The position numbers and the translations under genes were made by a program. The notes under the pieces are model-generated. The model was not told where the DNA came from. It searched no databases and was given only the letters and a program-made list of their open reading frames with translations. 64,000 nucleotides of DNA from Brevipalpus yothersi (taxonomy: Eukaryota; Arthropoda; Arachnida; Trombidiformes; Tenuipalpidae). The stretch is taken from assembly GCA_003956705.1 (NCBI GenBank), contig QZCP01000767.1:136205-200204 (forward strand). The letters run 5' to 3'. This document shows, one piece after another, positions 25,496 to 36,710 of the stretch (its first letter is position 1; every line of letters begins with the position of its first letter).

Positions 25496-25541
25496 GCCAA
25501 TACATGTGTTCATTGGAAAAAAGAGTGAGAATGCTGATCGA

Positions 25542-25697
25542 ATGTTGAGAGGAATGATCATCGAATGGGAAGAGAGAGAGAGAGAGAGAGAAGAAATAAA
25601 AAAATTGAAGATGAAGGCAAGGCAATGTGAAATGAGAGAAGTAAGAAATAAGGTTTCAAGAAAATTGTCCACGCAAATGAAGAAGAAGAAAAATTAA
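25542..25697 (+). CDS. Candidate exon, charged coiled-coil-like
   Basis: From ATG at 25542 the frame runs 51 codons to TAA: MLRGMIIEWEEREREREEIK, KLKMKARQCEMREVRNKV, then a lysine-rich end. The frame is also open back through the TC array. Acidic/basic heptad-like composition suggests a coiled coil, but part of it comes from a GA tract. Unknown protein; the antisense is also open. Confidence 0.22.
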   Translation: MLRGMIIEWEEREREREEIKKLKMKARQCEMREVRNKVSRKLSTQMKKKKN

Positions 25698-26606
25698 CGA
25701 CATCCACATCAAGATGAGCATCAATGTATATATCTCTTCTTTTTTCTCTCTTTCTGATACCGCGATTATATGCATTCCTCCTAGTAGATACACTGCTAAG
25801 AGGCAATAAATAAATTCAAAAGTTACCAAAGTTTCCTTTCCTCATCTAAATATATGCACACACACATACACATACACACACATGCATCATGTAGCGTGTA
25901 CACATTAATAGAAGATTCAATATCATCTTTTATAAGTTTCAAAGTTTCAGGTGGAAAGAAAATTTTTTTACACCATTGCATGGCCATTTTTTCGAAGCGC
26001 ATGATCATCATGGATCATTGGAATCATGATGATGACTGGAGGAGAGAGAGAGAGAGAGAGAAACGATGTTGATGATGACGATGAATCCTGTTCTTATTCT
26101 CGTTCTGACCCTGGCTTCTGATATTCTGGATTCTGAGAGAGATTCATATTCGAAATAAAAGTAATAATTTTTGTTCACTTTTGTCATATACACATACACA
26201 TACACATATATATTCCAAAAAAGTATCATGATAAAGTATCGAAAAGAGATAAATTTTTCCATCTCCTTCTTAATATATCCAAACTATTTCTGAAAGCTGC
26301 ACATATTTCCATGACATGAACACACATATCACCATCATCATTTGAAACTCCTCCATCAACAGAATACACATACAGTACAAACTTTTCCCAACATTGATAC
26401 ATTGATGCATACTTTTATTTCTCTCTGATCCTCATCAGAATGTGATCTGTTCATCAGATGATGATGTCACATATGGTGAAAGGGGAGAGGATAAAATTCA
26501 TCGGAATCTTCTTGTGGCTAAGAAAAACATCCATAGCTAAAGATAACCTGTGTGTGTGTGTTAAGACTTGTTCTCATCATTTAGAAGCTGATCCCTCTTC
26601 AACATC

Positions 26607-26819
26607 ATGATGATGAATATCGATACACTTATCAATGCAAGCGATCATCTCTTTCTCGCTCCTTCTTCTTCTTTCTCTCTGTATTCCAAGACCAGTCCCT
26701 TAGTCCACTTGTTGGCCGGTAGATCACTGTCATCCTGTATCATCGCTAAACATGGTGAAGAATTTCGCGAAAACCACGTTACCCTGAACGCATATCATCA
26801 TCAGTATGATAGTATGTAG
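26607..26819 (+). CDS. Candidate small ORF, 70 codons
   Basis: Starts at ATG 26607 (in an ATGATGATG run) and ends at TAG. The middle, SKTSPLVHLLAGRSLSSCII, and the end, KHGEEFRENHVTLNAYHHQY, are free of simple repeats. No homology recognised, and no clear promoter or poly(A) signal nearby. Confidence 0.2.
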   Translation: MMMNIDTLINASDHLFLAPSSSFSLYSKTSPLVHLLAGRSLSSCIIAKHGEEFRENHVTLNAYHHQYDSM

Positions 26820-26899
26820 TGTGTATGTGTATATAATGGTGAAGATTTGCAAGTGATACAGTCAAGAGCATAAATTTTCGTAAGTAGCATTGAATTAAC

Positions 26900-28200
26900 G
26901 AGCTTCTTTTTGAGATGGATTTCGATAAAAAGATGGAGAGAGAGATGAAGATGGAGAAGAAGAGCTAAAAATCTAGTCTATGTAAAGAATTATTTCCTCC
27001 AAGAGAAGAGAGAGAAAGAGAGAGAGAGAGAGAGTAGAAAAAGTTCGAATTCTAGCCGTAAGAGAGCCGCTATAATTACGCCCTCAGGCCCGGAACTAGT
27101 TTAGCGAATTGGCCTCCTCTCTATTCATGTTCAATTCGAATGTGAACACATTCCACTGTCTACCTGTGTCCAGACCTTTGGCCACCGTTGATCCATGTAC
27201 ATATAAATAAGTATGTGCCCAATGGTCAATGGTCAGGAGAGTGTTGAGGAAGAAATGCTTACCTGTGGACAGGTGAGATAGTCTTCCTATTTATCCTTCT
27301 CTTCTGTACAAGAGCACATAAATATTCCGCCAAAAATGAGTGGACAAGCGAAGAAGCAAAAAAATACAGTAGCGCAATGTAAATGATACACACTCACACA
27401 AACTGGACCCACGATAAGAGATATCGTATACAAATGCTGCTGTCAACAGGACAAGAATAAAGTGGACACTTCGTTCGTAGTCAAAATGAGTTGCTCTCTC
27501 TATGTGTATGTGTATGTGTATGTGCTTGAGGACTAGCGGTGCTTGTTACCGTTGATCATGTGAATCGTAATCAGACTGACCATTCAATGTGAACGGTTCG
27601 TTACACTTATTCGTTGTGAGAGAAAGAGAAGGAGAAGAGGTCACACCGGTCAATTTCTCTCTGTGTGTATATGTATGGTGTGTATGTGTGTGGTCACTCA
27701 GTGGTCAGTGTGTAAGGCTATACCGATGGACGTGTATATAAACCGGGTATGTAGCACACATGTGATAAGCACACTCTTATAAACACACACACAGACAGGC
27801 GAAAAAGAGACACTCTCACAGCTAGAGGGAGATGGTGCACCGTACAGAACAGAACACACGAAACACTGATGTGGGAGGGATGAATCGATCCGGATGCTGT
27901 GGACGTAATGAGAAAGGAAATGTGTGTGTGTATGTGTGTATAAACCGATAAAACGATGGGTGATGATGATAATTTAGTAGATGATAAATTTTTTGGTAAC
28001 CGAAGGAGTAGAGCACGTAATATCTCTCTCTCTCAGCACGAGATGAAGTAAGAGAGCGTAATCAATAGAGAGATGAGAGGGAGAGAGAGATGATGATAAA
28101 ACACGCGCGCGTTTTCAGATCAACGATGTTGTGTACAACACATTACACATTCAATGGACAAAACAACAAGCAAAAGAGCGAGTGAGAATCAAAATTTTAC
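26900..28200 (+). promoter_or_regulatory. CpG-richer, promoter-like block
   Basis: This block has more CpG than its flanks (for example ACACGCGCGCG at about 28102) and many TG/CA tracts. It has two TATA-like sites: TATAAATA at 27202-27209 and TATATAAA at 27735-27742. The second lies about 90 bp upstream of a 39-codon ATG frame (27832-27951, beginning MVHRTEQNTRNTDVGG). Promoter function is inferred from composition and motif spacing only. Confidence 0.25.
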
Positions 28201-28335
28201 TTCTACTTGCTCTCTCTCTCTCTTTTTCTCTCTCTTTCTTAGCTCACTTTTCTTAGCTCTCTCTCTTTGAAAAGTACTCTCTTAAGGAAGCATCTTATTG
28301 GCGATTCGCCTTGAAAGCAAACAAGTTTAACAGCA

Positions 28336-28399
28336 TCTTTCTCTTTCTTTCTCTCTTTCTTTCTCTCTTTCTTTCTCTCTTTCTTTCTCTCTCTCTCCT
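28336..28399. repeat. Tandem CTTTCTCT-type octamer repeat
   Basis: Four to five copies of a TTCTTTCTCTC-like unit with about 8-12 bp periodicity, a degenerate derivative of (TC)n. Confidence 0.85.
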
Positions 28400-28501
28400 C
28401 CAAAACGTCTTGGAAACCTTAAAGAAAAGGTAGGCGGAGACTGATTCGAAATGGACAGCAAAATGATGCTCAGAATTGTTAATAAGTCCCGTGAGTGAGA
28501 G

Positions 28502-28566
<65 letters not shown>
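28502..28566. repeat. (GA)n microsatellite
   Basis: 65 bp with one AAA interruption. It lies 100 bp from the inverted-sense CT array at 28336. Confidence 0.96.
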
Positions 28567-28570
<4 letters not shown>

Positions 28571-28725
28571 AATTCGAGTGTAAAAAATTTGTATAAAAAA
28601 ATTTAAGCAAATTTTTGTCGATTGAATCATTTCCTGAGGAAAAAAGTAAGATGAAGATGGACGATGGAGATAAGGCTCCGAAAGAGAGAGAGAGAGAGGA
28701 GAAATTTTTCACTGCCGATTAATCG

Positions 28726-28929
28726 ATGTGCATAAGCTATCGATTGGGAATATTAATATGCCTTTTCATTAGCATGCCTCTAATCAAGTGCACTTATGAG
28801 AGAGAGAGAGAGAGGGAGAAGTGTGTGTGTAGTAAGTTGGGAAAAATTTGTTTCGTGCTAAATAGTTTAACCTGCACCCACATTCTTAGGCCATTCTTGA
28901 ATGATAAAAATCGTTTCCGATTCAATTAA
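28726..28929 (+). CDS. Candidate small secreted peptide, 67 codons
   Basis: ATG at 28726. The first about 22 residues (MCISYRLGILICLFISMPLI) look like a signal peptide. A GA-derived EREREREK segment follows, then KCVCSKLGKICFVLNSLTC with four cysteines and a basic tail ending FRFN. Small cysteine-bearing secreted peptides are common in animals, but the GA insertion and a donor-like GTAAGT inside (about 28833) argue for caution. Confidence 0.22.
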   Translation: MCISYRLGILICLFISMPLIKCTYEREREREKCVCSKLGKICFVLNSLTCTHILRPFLNDKNRFRFN

Positions 28930-29263
28930 GTGGCCAAGATTGGAGGTAAAAAAGCATAAAATGCGGTTGACGATCGAGGAGGCAAGCATTTATAATGTTT
29001 CGAAAACAGCTCCATATTTTAGCTTCTCTCATGTATAAATTCGAACATCGAAGGAGAGAAAGAGATAGAAAGAGAAAAACGCAGGAAAGGCGTAATATTG
29101 GAGAAGAATTTTGATTAGCTCAGATAATCAATCTTAAATGTTAACTTTTAGGCACAATTGTTGGCGCATTTTTCTGTGGTACAATGTATGTATAAGTGGC
29201 CATGCAATACCAGGCAAATTAGTGAGTGAATATGTTTATTCATCTCTTTAATATGGAAAACAT

Positions 29264-29266
<3 letters not shown>

Positions 29267-29329
<63 letters not shown>
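29267..29329. repeat. (GA)n microsatellite
   Basis: 63 bp, uninterrupted. Confidence 0.97.
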
Positions 29330-29331
<2 letters not shown>

Positions 29332-29569
29332 CATTCAGCATCATTATGAACGTTTTACCATCTTCTCATGCATTCCCACTTGAGCCTCTCTCTATCTACT
29401 TCTCATTTCATTCATTAAGGTGATTGCCTCAATAGCCTCTCACTTGTTGATGCCAATTTCAACCTCCCACATCACTTGATTTACCTACATGATTACATAC
29501 CATTTGAGGTAAATTAAAAGCAGAATATTTATTTCAACTTGCCACAGTCTAAATAGTTCGAAGAATTTA

Positions 29570-29571
29570 TC

Positions 29572-29620
<49 letters not shown>
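29570..29620. repeat. (TC)n tract, interrupted
   Basis: 51 bp of CT dinucleotides with CCC and TAT interruptions. Confidence 0.94.
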
Positions 29621-29621
<1 letters not shown>

Positions 29622-29999
29622 ATTCATACATTTTATTCCATATGCTGCTTGTATCTGAATATTCATCATGCAACTATCCCACAAGATAGATACAAGAGAT
29701 CGTAAAACACTAGATAAACGTTTCTCGGGTTCGTGCATCTTGTCTGGTAGAGAAATGGATCCACAGAGATGCACAGATAGAGGAAGAGAGAGAGAGAGAG
29801 AGTATTCCTTTTCTGAATGATGTCTGTAATGACGTGATTCCGATTATCATATGGTTTAGATAGAGCAAAATTTATTTTGGAGGAGCGCTGATTTGATATT
29901 TTGTTGCATGTATCATTTTCCTTTGGCCTCGAAAATTGCCTCAGGCACTCAATGAATAGATATGCAAGCGATGAGTATGGTAAAAAGGTTGTCGACGAT

Positions 30000-30004
<5 letters not shown>

Positions 30005-30071
<67 letters not shown>

Positions 30072-30129
30072 TAGATAGAAAATGAACATTTTCTATCATA
30101 AAATGTTTTCTCTCTCTCTCTCTCTCTCT
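30005..30129. repeat. GA array, palindrome and TC array forming a nested inverted repeat
   Basis: (GA)n at 30005-30067 is followed by a perfect 11-bp-arm palindrome at 30074-30097 (GATAGAAAATG, AA spacer, CATTTTCTATC) and then (TC)n at about 30109-30129. Both the core and the flanking dinucleotide tracts can pair, giving one long hairpin in single-stranded DNA or RNA. Confidence 0.9.
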
Positions 30130-30244
30130 TTATCATTTCGAAACATATTCACTGTTCATGCATAAATCTCACAGTTAGAGAGAAGCACCTCCACATCGGA
30201 ACTGTATTTGAAATTGAAAAATTAAAAAAGTCCTACACTGGACA

Positions 30245-30248
<4 letters not shown>

Positions 30249-30278
<30 letters not shown>
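30249..30278. repeat. (GA)n microsatellite
   Basis: 30 bp, uninterrupted. Confidence 0.95.
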
Positions 30279-30281
<3 letters not shown>

Positions 30282-30670
30282 AGTGACTTTTTGATCAAAT
30301 CTGAGAAAAAATGAGAAGCTATTGAAAGTGAGATAGAAAGAGAAAAGGAAAAAATGATCATCTCACAAGATATTTATTTTCTCTCAATGTGTATGTATAA
30401 GGTATTACCTGCGGTCTATCCGATAGCATGCAAACCAGGTGAATAAATTAGTTGAATAAATTATGCATGTGAACAACATCAAATGTGAGTAATTATCGCC
30501 TGACTTAGGGTTGGATTCACTTGATCGATTTATCAGTGAAACATTTTGAATTTCACGTCTTAAATTCAGCCATTTAATATGGATAAAGTTTGATGATTCG
30601 GAAAACTTTTCACGTTCCCGTGGAGTTTGGAATAGTTTGGAATAGAAAGAGAGAGAGACAGAAAACGAGA

Positions 30671-30672
<2 letters not shown>

Positions 30673-30738
<66 letters not shown>
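30673..30738. repeat. (GA)n microsatellite
   Basis: 66 bp, uninterrupted. Confidence 0.97.
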
Positions 30739-30739
<1 letters not shown>

Positions 30740-31471
30740 ATTTTCTTTAAAGACGATTTCAGGCAAAGTAAGAGATAAAAATCCTGAACTTCTGAATACT
30801 GAACAGGCTATTTGGGATCGTTGAGTGATAATGTTTTTTCTTTTTTTCAGAAAAGGCTCAAAGGCTCTGAGAAAAATTATCAACATTCGTTAGAAACAAG
30901 GTTTACATTTTTACTTCTACCTTTTGCTAGCTTTATTTTCATCTTCATTTGCAAAAAAATAAATTAAAAGAAAAAAAAGAAGATGATGAAGAAGAAAAAA
31001 ACGGATCCCTCAAAAAGATATACACAAATAAACAAATATTCATGGGGAGGTAAAATAACTGGAATTTCCGGAGATTCAGGCCACCAACTATATTGCATTT
31101 CTTGTCCTTTCAATTAAGCCTCAAGCATATACATGTAGCCTCTCACACAGCATATATACAATATTGCACTCAATTGGCACTCTTTTTCTTTCTCTTCTCT
31201 TATTCATCATCTTATTATGGGACCCAAGCGAAAGGAGAGGCAAACATATTTGGATCAGCGGGCCAAAAATCTTCATCTCTCTTACCCAAGCAAATCTTTC
31301 GCTCCATCCAGAACAACAATATAACCAATCCCATGTTTTCACATTACCCAAAAAGACTACTTGAACTATTTGCACTTATTTTAATTGTTTCCTCAGTGAA
31401 CACATCTCTCTTTTCCTACTAGCATCCGTTCATCTTTTTCTCTCTCTCTCTCTCACTTTTTCACTCCAAAA

Positions 31472-32038
31472 ATGTTCTCTTTCTTTCTTGTCTTTTCTCT
31501 CTATTTTGTTGGGCCAAATTTGACTCAAATGGATTCTCTCTCTTTACTTCGTTTTGGGCTCCAATATTGGCGCCAACCTGGAAGCCCGCGAACAAGCCGC
31601 GTTTTTGGGGAAAAAGGTAAAGTCTGTATGAGTGGCGAGCCAATGGTGATAAAAAGCAATAAGCATTGAATACCAGATTCATTAGCGATGCAGTATAATT
31701 ACTATTTTTAGGTAACAAGAAGAGAATAAGCTTTAAGCGAGATAAATAGATTGAACGCACATCTCTTTTCTCTTCTTCTTCTTCTTCCTCTTCTTCTCCA
31801 AGTGACTGACGATACACTACCTGAGGATCTATACCATAGGCCCGGAGGCTTCAAACTCCTTAAATTTAAACGAAGCCATGAACAAGCCAACAAGTTTCTT
31901 CCCTCTCTCTCTCTCTCTCTCTCTTCGCTTTCTCAATGGCCTCTCTTTTACTAGGCCCGAAAAAAAAATTCAAGATCGTAATGTTCACTGTTGGCCACAG
32001 TGCTTTACGTTGAGCATGATATTTCGGCCAAAAGCAAC
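31472..32038 (+). CDS. Candidate spliced gene truncated by the assembly gap
   Basis: Exon A (31472-31616) starts with ATG and a hydrophobic signal-like MFSFFLVFSLYFVGP, then LLRFGLQYWRQPGSPRTSRV. It ends at AAAAAG|GTAAAG in phase 1. Exon B (31803-31893) follows an outstanding TTC-rich acceptor and continues in phase as VTDDTLPEDLYHRPGGFKLL, KFKRSHEQAN. A 61-nt possible intron with a TC tract (31894-31954, weak donor GTTTCT) joins exon C, PEKKIQDRNVHCWPQCF..., which enters the N run at 32039. Phase agrees at both junctions. No family recognised. A signal or mitochondrial presequence at the N terminus is possible. Confidence 0.3.
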
Positions 32039-32258
32039 NNNNNNNNNNNNNNNNNNNNNNNNNNNNNNNNNNNNNNNNNNNNNNNNNNNNNNNNNNNNNN
32101 NNNNNNNNNNNNNNNNNNNNNNNNNNNNNNNNNNNNNNNNNNNNNNNNNNNNNNNNNNNNNNNNNNNNNNNNNNNNNNNNNNNNNNNNNNNNNNNNNNNN
32201 NNNNNNNNNNNNNNNNNNNNNNNNNNNNNNNNNNNNNNNNNNNNNNNNNNNNNNNNNN
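32039..32258. other. Assembly gap (220 N)
   Basis: 220 consecutive N. Flanking bases are unique sequence, not a microsatellite. Confidence 1.
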
Positions 32259-32558
32259 AGAGACCTATTAGCTTGAATATATCATATTCAGGCTACCTTA
32301 ACAATATATATGTATAAACGTTTGCTTAAATAGCTTGTAAATTGAATGGACAACGTTTACCTTCTTCTTCTTTCTTTTCTATTCTCCTCAACATTATTTC
32401 AAGATTATCATTATGCTTGCTGGAGAACGAGAAAGATTTGTTTTTGATCATGAATATATATCATTTTAGCTACTCTCTCTCTCAGATGTTCCAACAAAAC
32501 ATAATTGGACTAACCTGAGCTCATAGTGTGTTTATGAGCCAATAGTTCCACTGATTAT

Positions 32559-32561
<3 letters not shown>

Positions 32562-32610
<49 letters not shown>
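32562..32610. repeat. (GA)n microsatellite
   Basis: 49 bp, uninterrupted. Confidence 0.97.
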
Positions 32611-32611
<1 letters not shown>

Positions 32612-32832
32612 AAAAGAAAACTTCTCTCAATATTCACTCGCCAATCCCACAAACCTTGGAGGCACGAATTGTTCATATATTCTTTCTCTATCTTCTATCC
32701 TCTACTTTTGGTCATCCAATAGCCTAAACCATTTTTCGATGCATACCAATACCAAGAGAATAGATGAAAATGTGATTAGCTAATCGTTTACTTTGCGTGC
32801 ATATCATAATGAGCTCAATTTTTCATCTTGAG

Positions 32833-33176
32833 TGAATAGAATAAATCAGCCCATTTCTATTAAGACAAAAGATATTTCCGACTTCATTATCATTCAGCTA
32901 TTAGATTGTGTCCATAGAAAACAATGCAAGCAGGGGAGGCAAGATTCCTTGAGCAAAGAAGTCTTCCCTGAAATTCCCTCGGAAAAACTGGAAAATATTC
33001 GACTGAATCAAAACAATTTTGAATCAATGATGCGTGTTAATGTTCCGATTGTATTGAACGAAAAGATGAGAGAGAATCATTCAAATCTTATTGTGATCAA
33101 TGATTTCGATTCAAATCGTTCTACTAACTCACCAAATAATGCTCATAAAAATTGGGCAAGCTTGAAATGCGAATGA
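32833..33176 (+). CDS. Candidate exon, 114 codons, repeat-free
   Basis: One of the longest repeat-free open frames: it opens just after a TGA and ends TGA at 33174-33176. The first ATG is well inside (ESMMRVNVPIV), so if real it is an exon rather than a whole gene. Acceptor-like AGs lie at 32831-32832 (TTTTTCATCTTGAG) and just before CCCATTTC. Fragments: KTKDISDFIIIQLLDCVHRK, EVFPEIPSEKLENIRLNQNN. Polar and Asn/Ser-rich; no homology recognised. Chance is not excluded at this length. Confidence 0.27.
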
Positions 33177-33347
33177 TTCACACTTCCGACTAACTGTTTT
33201 TCTCTCTCTTCTTCAACTATGTGCTCAGGCCACGAGTGTTTGACGCGTGCTGAGCTTTGCAGATGTTGAATTGTGATCACTATGATCACCATCATTTGCC
33301 ACAGAAGCTTTCTTCATCCTCCTCTGTCTTCATCTTTCGATGTCCTC

Positions 33348-33350
<3 letters not shown>

Positions 33351-33390
<40 letters not shown>
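33351..33390. repeat. (TC)n tract
   Basis: 40 bp with a single A interruption. Serves as a potential pyrimidine tract for the AG at 33417-33418. Confidence 0.95.
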
Positions 33391-33418
33391 ACTCGGCCCC
33401 ATCGGTGGCCCACTTTAG

Positions 33419-33561
33419 ACTCGCAAAAGCGAATAAGAAATAGAGAGACAGACCAATTTTTCAGTAGCCAGCAGCAAAATAGTCCAAATGAGCCAGTGGC
33501 CAGTGGGCTAGCTGGTCTTAACAGTATTCAATACGTACAAGAGAGAGAAGTTGCCAGTTAA
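33419..33561 (+). CDS. Candidate terminal exon
   Basis: Begins after a strong C/T-rich acceptor (...GGTGGCCCACTTTAG). In phase it reads SQKRIRNRETDQFFSSQQQN, then SPNEPVASGLAGLNSIQYVQ, ending EREVAS and TAA at 33559-33561. Gln/Ser-rich polar tail. A second frame overlapping it (33525-33646, FNTYKREKLPVKIIIPLLAS...) ends at a GTAAGT donor, so the correct frame is unresolved. Confidence 0.25.
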
Positions 33562-33654
33562 AATCATCATTCCGCTTGCTAGTTGCAAAATGCGAAACGA
33601 GAACAAATCGGAGAAAAAGTTTGAATTGATGATAATGGCACTGAGAGTAAGTGA

Positions 33655-33657
<3 letters not shown>

Positions 33658-33715
<58 letters not shown>
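33658..33715. repeat. (GA)n microsatellite
   Basis: 58 bp, uninterrupted, directly after a GTAAGTGAG donor-like site. Confidence 0.97.
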
Positions 33716-33717
<2 letters not shown>

Positions 33718-33719
33718 CG

Positions 33720-34281
33720 AGGAATGATGATGACAGTGATTACAATCGTGAGATGGAGATAGAAATGAAGACAAAGATGAGAATGAACATGGGGATAGAA
33801 GTGAGAGAGAGAGAATGGAAAATGTTGAGAAGATATTTGCTGTTTTTTTGGGTGAAAAAAGAAAAAAAATTCGAGAGGATGAAGAGGAGGAGGAAGAGGA
33901 TGAAGAGGAGGCGGTGGGAGAGAGAGAGATGCTGATCGATGGAAGATTCAAGCGCGCGTATTTTGGATACGTTCAAGCTTAACGAGCGGCTACTTTTTTA
34001 TTGACTCAATCTTCATTCATTCAAACATCCATAAGCTGCCTGTCCAGTGAATATCATGCTCTTTCTCTTTCCCTCTCTCTTTCTCATCTAAAGAGATGCT
34101 GGGGATGCTGAGAGAGAAGATCGAATGCATAAAATTGGAAGCTTGACTTCTCTTTCTTTCTTTCTCTTCTCGATGCTCTCTTGCATTCACTGAATTAGTG
34201 TCGAAAATAACAATGTACATATAAATAGCAGGCATAAAATAGGCGCTACATAATGATGAACGATCAAAGAAATAGAAAGAA

Positions 34282-34315
<34 letters not shown>

Positions 34316-34960
34316 TTTGACAGAAGCCATAAAGAATATATTCGTGTTTATATGAGTTTTCTCCACTGCCAATGAGTGTCTATGTGTTTTTTTCGGGTGT
34401 CCAAAAAAGAATGACCCATAGAGAGAAAGTGGGCAAGATTGTGTGAGAAGAGGAGGAGAACGGAGGAGGAAGAAGAAGAAATACACTAAGAAATGAATGA
34501 AATAAAAGATAAGGTGAAAGGTGCTTCTTTGGTCAGAATGCTTATCGCTAACATTCACAGGTCCCATGTGAGGTGTGTGGAAAAATAGTTTCCATGTGTC
34601 TGTATATGTGTGTGTAAATGGTATGAGAAGGAGAGCGAAAAAATATACCAAATATACCAAATAATAGGGAAAATAGATGAAAAGAAGGAGAGAGAAAACT
34701 TCTCTATCTGTAAAATTAGGATGAAGAATGTGAGGATGCAAACCTTGTTAGAAGATGAATGGATGGTCGAGCGAAAACAAAAAAAGTAGTAAAGAGAAAA
34801 GGAAAAGAGATGTGAAAATTGGAGAAAGAATTTAGGATAGTTGAAAGAAGTTTTGTTGTTGTTGTTTATTTGCCTCTTCTTTCACCAACAAATGAGCACA
34901 CTAAATGATTACCCAAAAGTTGGACATGTAAAAGATGGAGAAAACATTCACTCAAGAATG
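33720..34960. other. Non-coding stretch, purine-rich
   Basis: AG-rich on plus (for example the GATGAAGAGGAGG-type repeat at 33875-33915, GA at 34285-34312, GAGGAGGA at 34447-34480). The long minus-strand open frames here (33508-33951, 34187-34741) follow from this pyrimidine bias. I see no gene. Confidence 0.6.
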
Positions 34961-34961
34961 A

Positions 34962-34964
34962 GAA

Positions 34965-35045
<81 letters not shown>
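34962..35045. repeat. (GA)n microsatellite
   Basis: 84 bp with one AAA interruption near 34978: the longest GA run in the window. Confidence 0.97.
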
Positions 35046-35048
<3 letters not shown>

Positions 35049-35502
35049 AATAGTGTTTCCATTTGATATGGACATTGAAGCACTTCATTGATTTGGTGGA
35101 CATGAGGATGTCCATTAAGATATTTAAGAGCAAATCACTTTGTTCTCTATTCTCTATTCTCTTTCCAAAGCTTATTACAGTATCGTGTATTCCACTCTCT
35201 TTTCCATTCTTGCTTGGAACACTATTTAGATTAGTATTAAATCATCATCAGCCATGATCACACCATGATTGTATCTTTATTTGCACTTTTTTCTCTCTCT
35301 CTCTGATCACTCTCAATCCTCCATGTTATCGAAGCTAATTTGCTTTCCATAGGTGCCAAATGATTGTGAAGCATGTACATGCGATGATTATAGCTCATGC
35401 AAAGGTTTTTTCTTCTTTTTCTCTCCAGCTTAGATCGATCTAACATGATAATCGGTTGGAGATGAGCTCACTGAATAGAAAATACATTATGATGATAAAA
35501 CA

Positions 35503-35703
35503 ATGATGATCAAATGCGATCATTTGGATAATGTTTGTGCAGTGAATGTCCATGTGAATATATACGTGTATACAGTAACTATATCGAAAGTGGTCATGTT
35601 TAGGGTTCATATTATGCTGGATAAACATGAATTTTTTTTCTCGTTTCACTGTTTAATTGACAAAAAAAATCGGTTTGACAATAAAACAATTTTACCAGAT
35701 TAA
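35503..35703 (+). CDS. Candidate small ORF, 66 codons
   Basis: ATG at 35503, stop TAA, no simple repeats: MMIKCDHLDNVCAVNVHVNI, YVYTVTISKVVMFRVHIMLD, KHEFFFSFHCLIDKKNRFDN, KTILPD. No domain recognised. It lies 230 bp upstream of the next candidate exon on the same strand. Confidence 0.22.
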   Translation: MMIKCDHLDNVCAVNVHVNIYVYTVTISKVVMFRVHIMLDKHEFFFSFHCLIDKKNRFDNKTILPD

Positions 35704-35929
35704 TACCGGATTAGTGTGGGAAATGTATGGTTAAAATTCAAGAAGAAAAAAAGTTTGCACTTATTTCATGAGGTCATTAGAGGTTGATATTTATTTTGTC
35801 AATTTTTGATAGAAAATAAGTGATTAAATTGTTTTTAGCTTTTTTTCCGATCCTTCCGATTGTCCAACTCTTCCGGCATAATTTTTCATTGATTTCAATT
35901 GCTTAATTTTTTTTCCTCCCCTATCAAAG

Positions 35930-36169
35930 CCTTTTGTGAATTTCCAATTAATTTTAAAAATCAAGCATTTTTTACGGGCTCCAATCTACACACTTTCACA
36001 GATAAACACACGCGTATACAATCCAATCAGATATAATGTATCGAATTACGGTTATTCATCAGGTAAATATATCAGTCAAAATACTCAAGCTATTGGGAAT
36101 GTCTTGTGTGACATGTCACACAAATCATGGTATTTTGATGTGATGTTGACTTGTTTTTTTTTTCATTAA
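35930..36169 (+). CDS. Candidate exon with strong acceptor, 79 codons
   Basis: A very strong acceptor (T8CCTCCCCTATCAAAG, AG at 35928-35929) opens a repeat-free frame to TAA at 36167-36169. It reads PFVNFQLILKIKHFLRAPIY, TLSQINTRVYNPIRYNVSNY, GYSSG, then KYISQNTQAIGNVLCDMSHK. A CAG|GTAAAT donor at 36063 could end the exon after GYSS in phase 1. Tyr/Asn-rich; no family recognised. Confidence 0.27.
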   Translation, partial: PFVNFQLILKIKHFLRAPIYTLSQINTRVYNPIRYNVSNYGYSSGKYISQNTQAIGNVLCDMSHKSWYFDVMLTCFFFH

Positions 36170-36648
36170 GATCAATGCTTAAACAGTTGTGTATGTATGT
36201 GTATGTGTATACAATAATAATAAGTGAATGGCTCAAGTAAAATGGAATAAAAAACTGAAACCATGATCAGATAGTGATGGTATGAGAAAAAAGAGATTTT
36301 AGAAAAATAATCAAATAAGAAGATGGAAAGAGAATTCTTCTTCAATCGAGTGGAGAATGGAACAGATATCTAATGAGCACCCTGAAATCGAATGATATGA
36401 TATCAAATAGTCAATCTTGAGCGGAGAAGTATCACCCGTTTGGACATGAAAAGAAGGTCATTCGAATTTAAATTTGAATTTAAAACACAACATTTACATT
36501 GAATTCAACATAAATTTACGCCTTTCCATGAGCTGTCAACTTATTTGGACGTCAGCACAAATCACTGTCAAACATAGCCTCATAATGGTCTCATAATCAA
36601 GTGAAAAGTTAATTATTATTCATCGCATCAAGTGGAAAAGAAAGAAAT

Positions 36649-36657
<9 letters not shown>

Positions 36658-36706
<49 letters not shown>
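36658..36706. repeat. (GA)n microsatellite
   Basis: 49 bp, uninterrupted. Confidence 0.96.

Positions 36707-36710
<4 letters not shown>

Noticed and set aside
29666..30136. 156-codon open frame on the minus strand
   Set aside because: Built around a (GA)n array and short GA tracts; only short stretches are non-repetitive.
33508..33951. 147-codon open frame on the minus strand
   Set aside because: Almost entirely Ser/Leu/Phe from AG-rich plus-strand repeats including a GA array.
34187..34741. 184-codon open frame on the minus strand
   Set aside because: It follows from T/C-rich composition (Phe, Leu, Ser, His-rich translation) and ends in an SL run from a GA array; no start context or domain.
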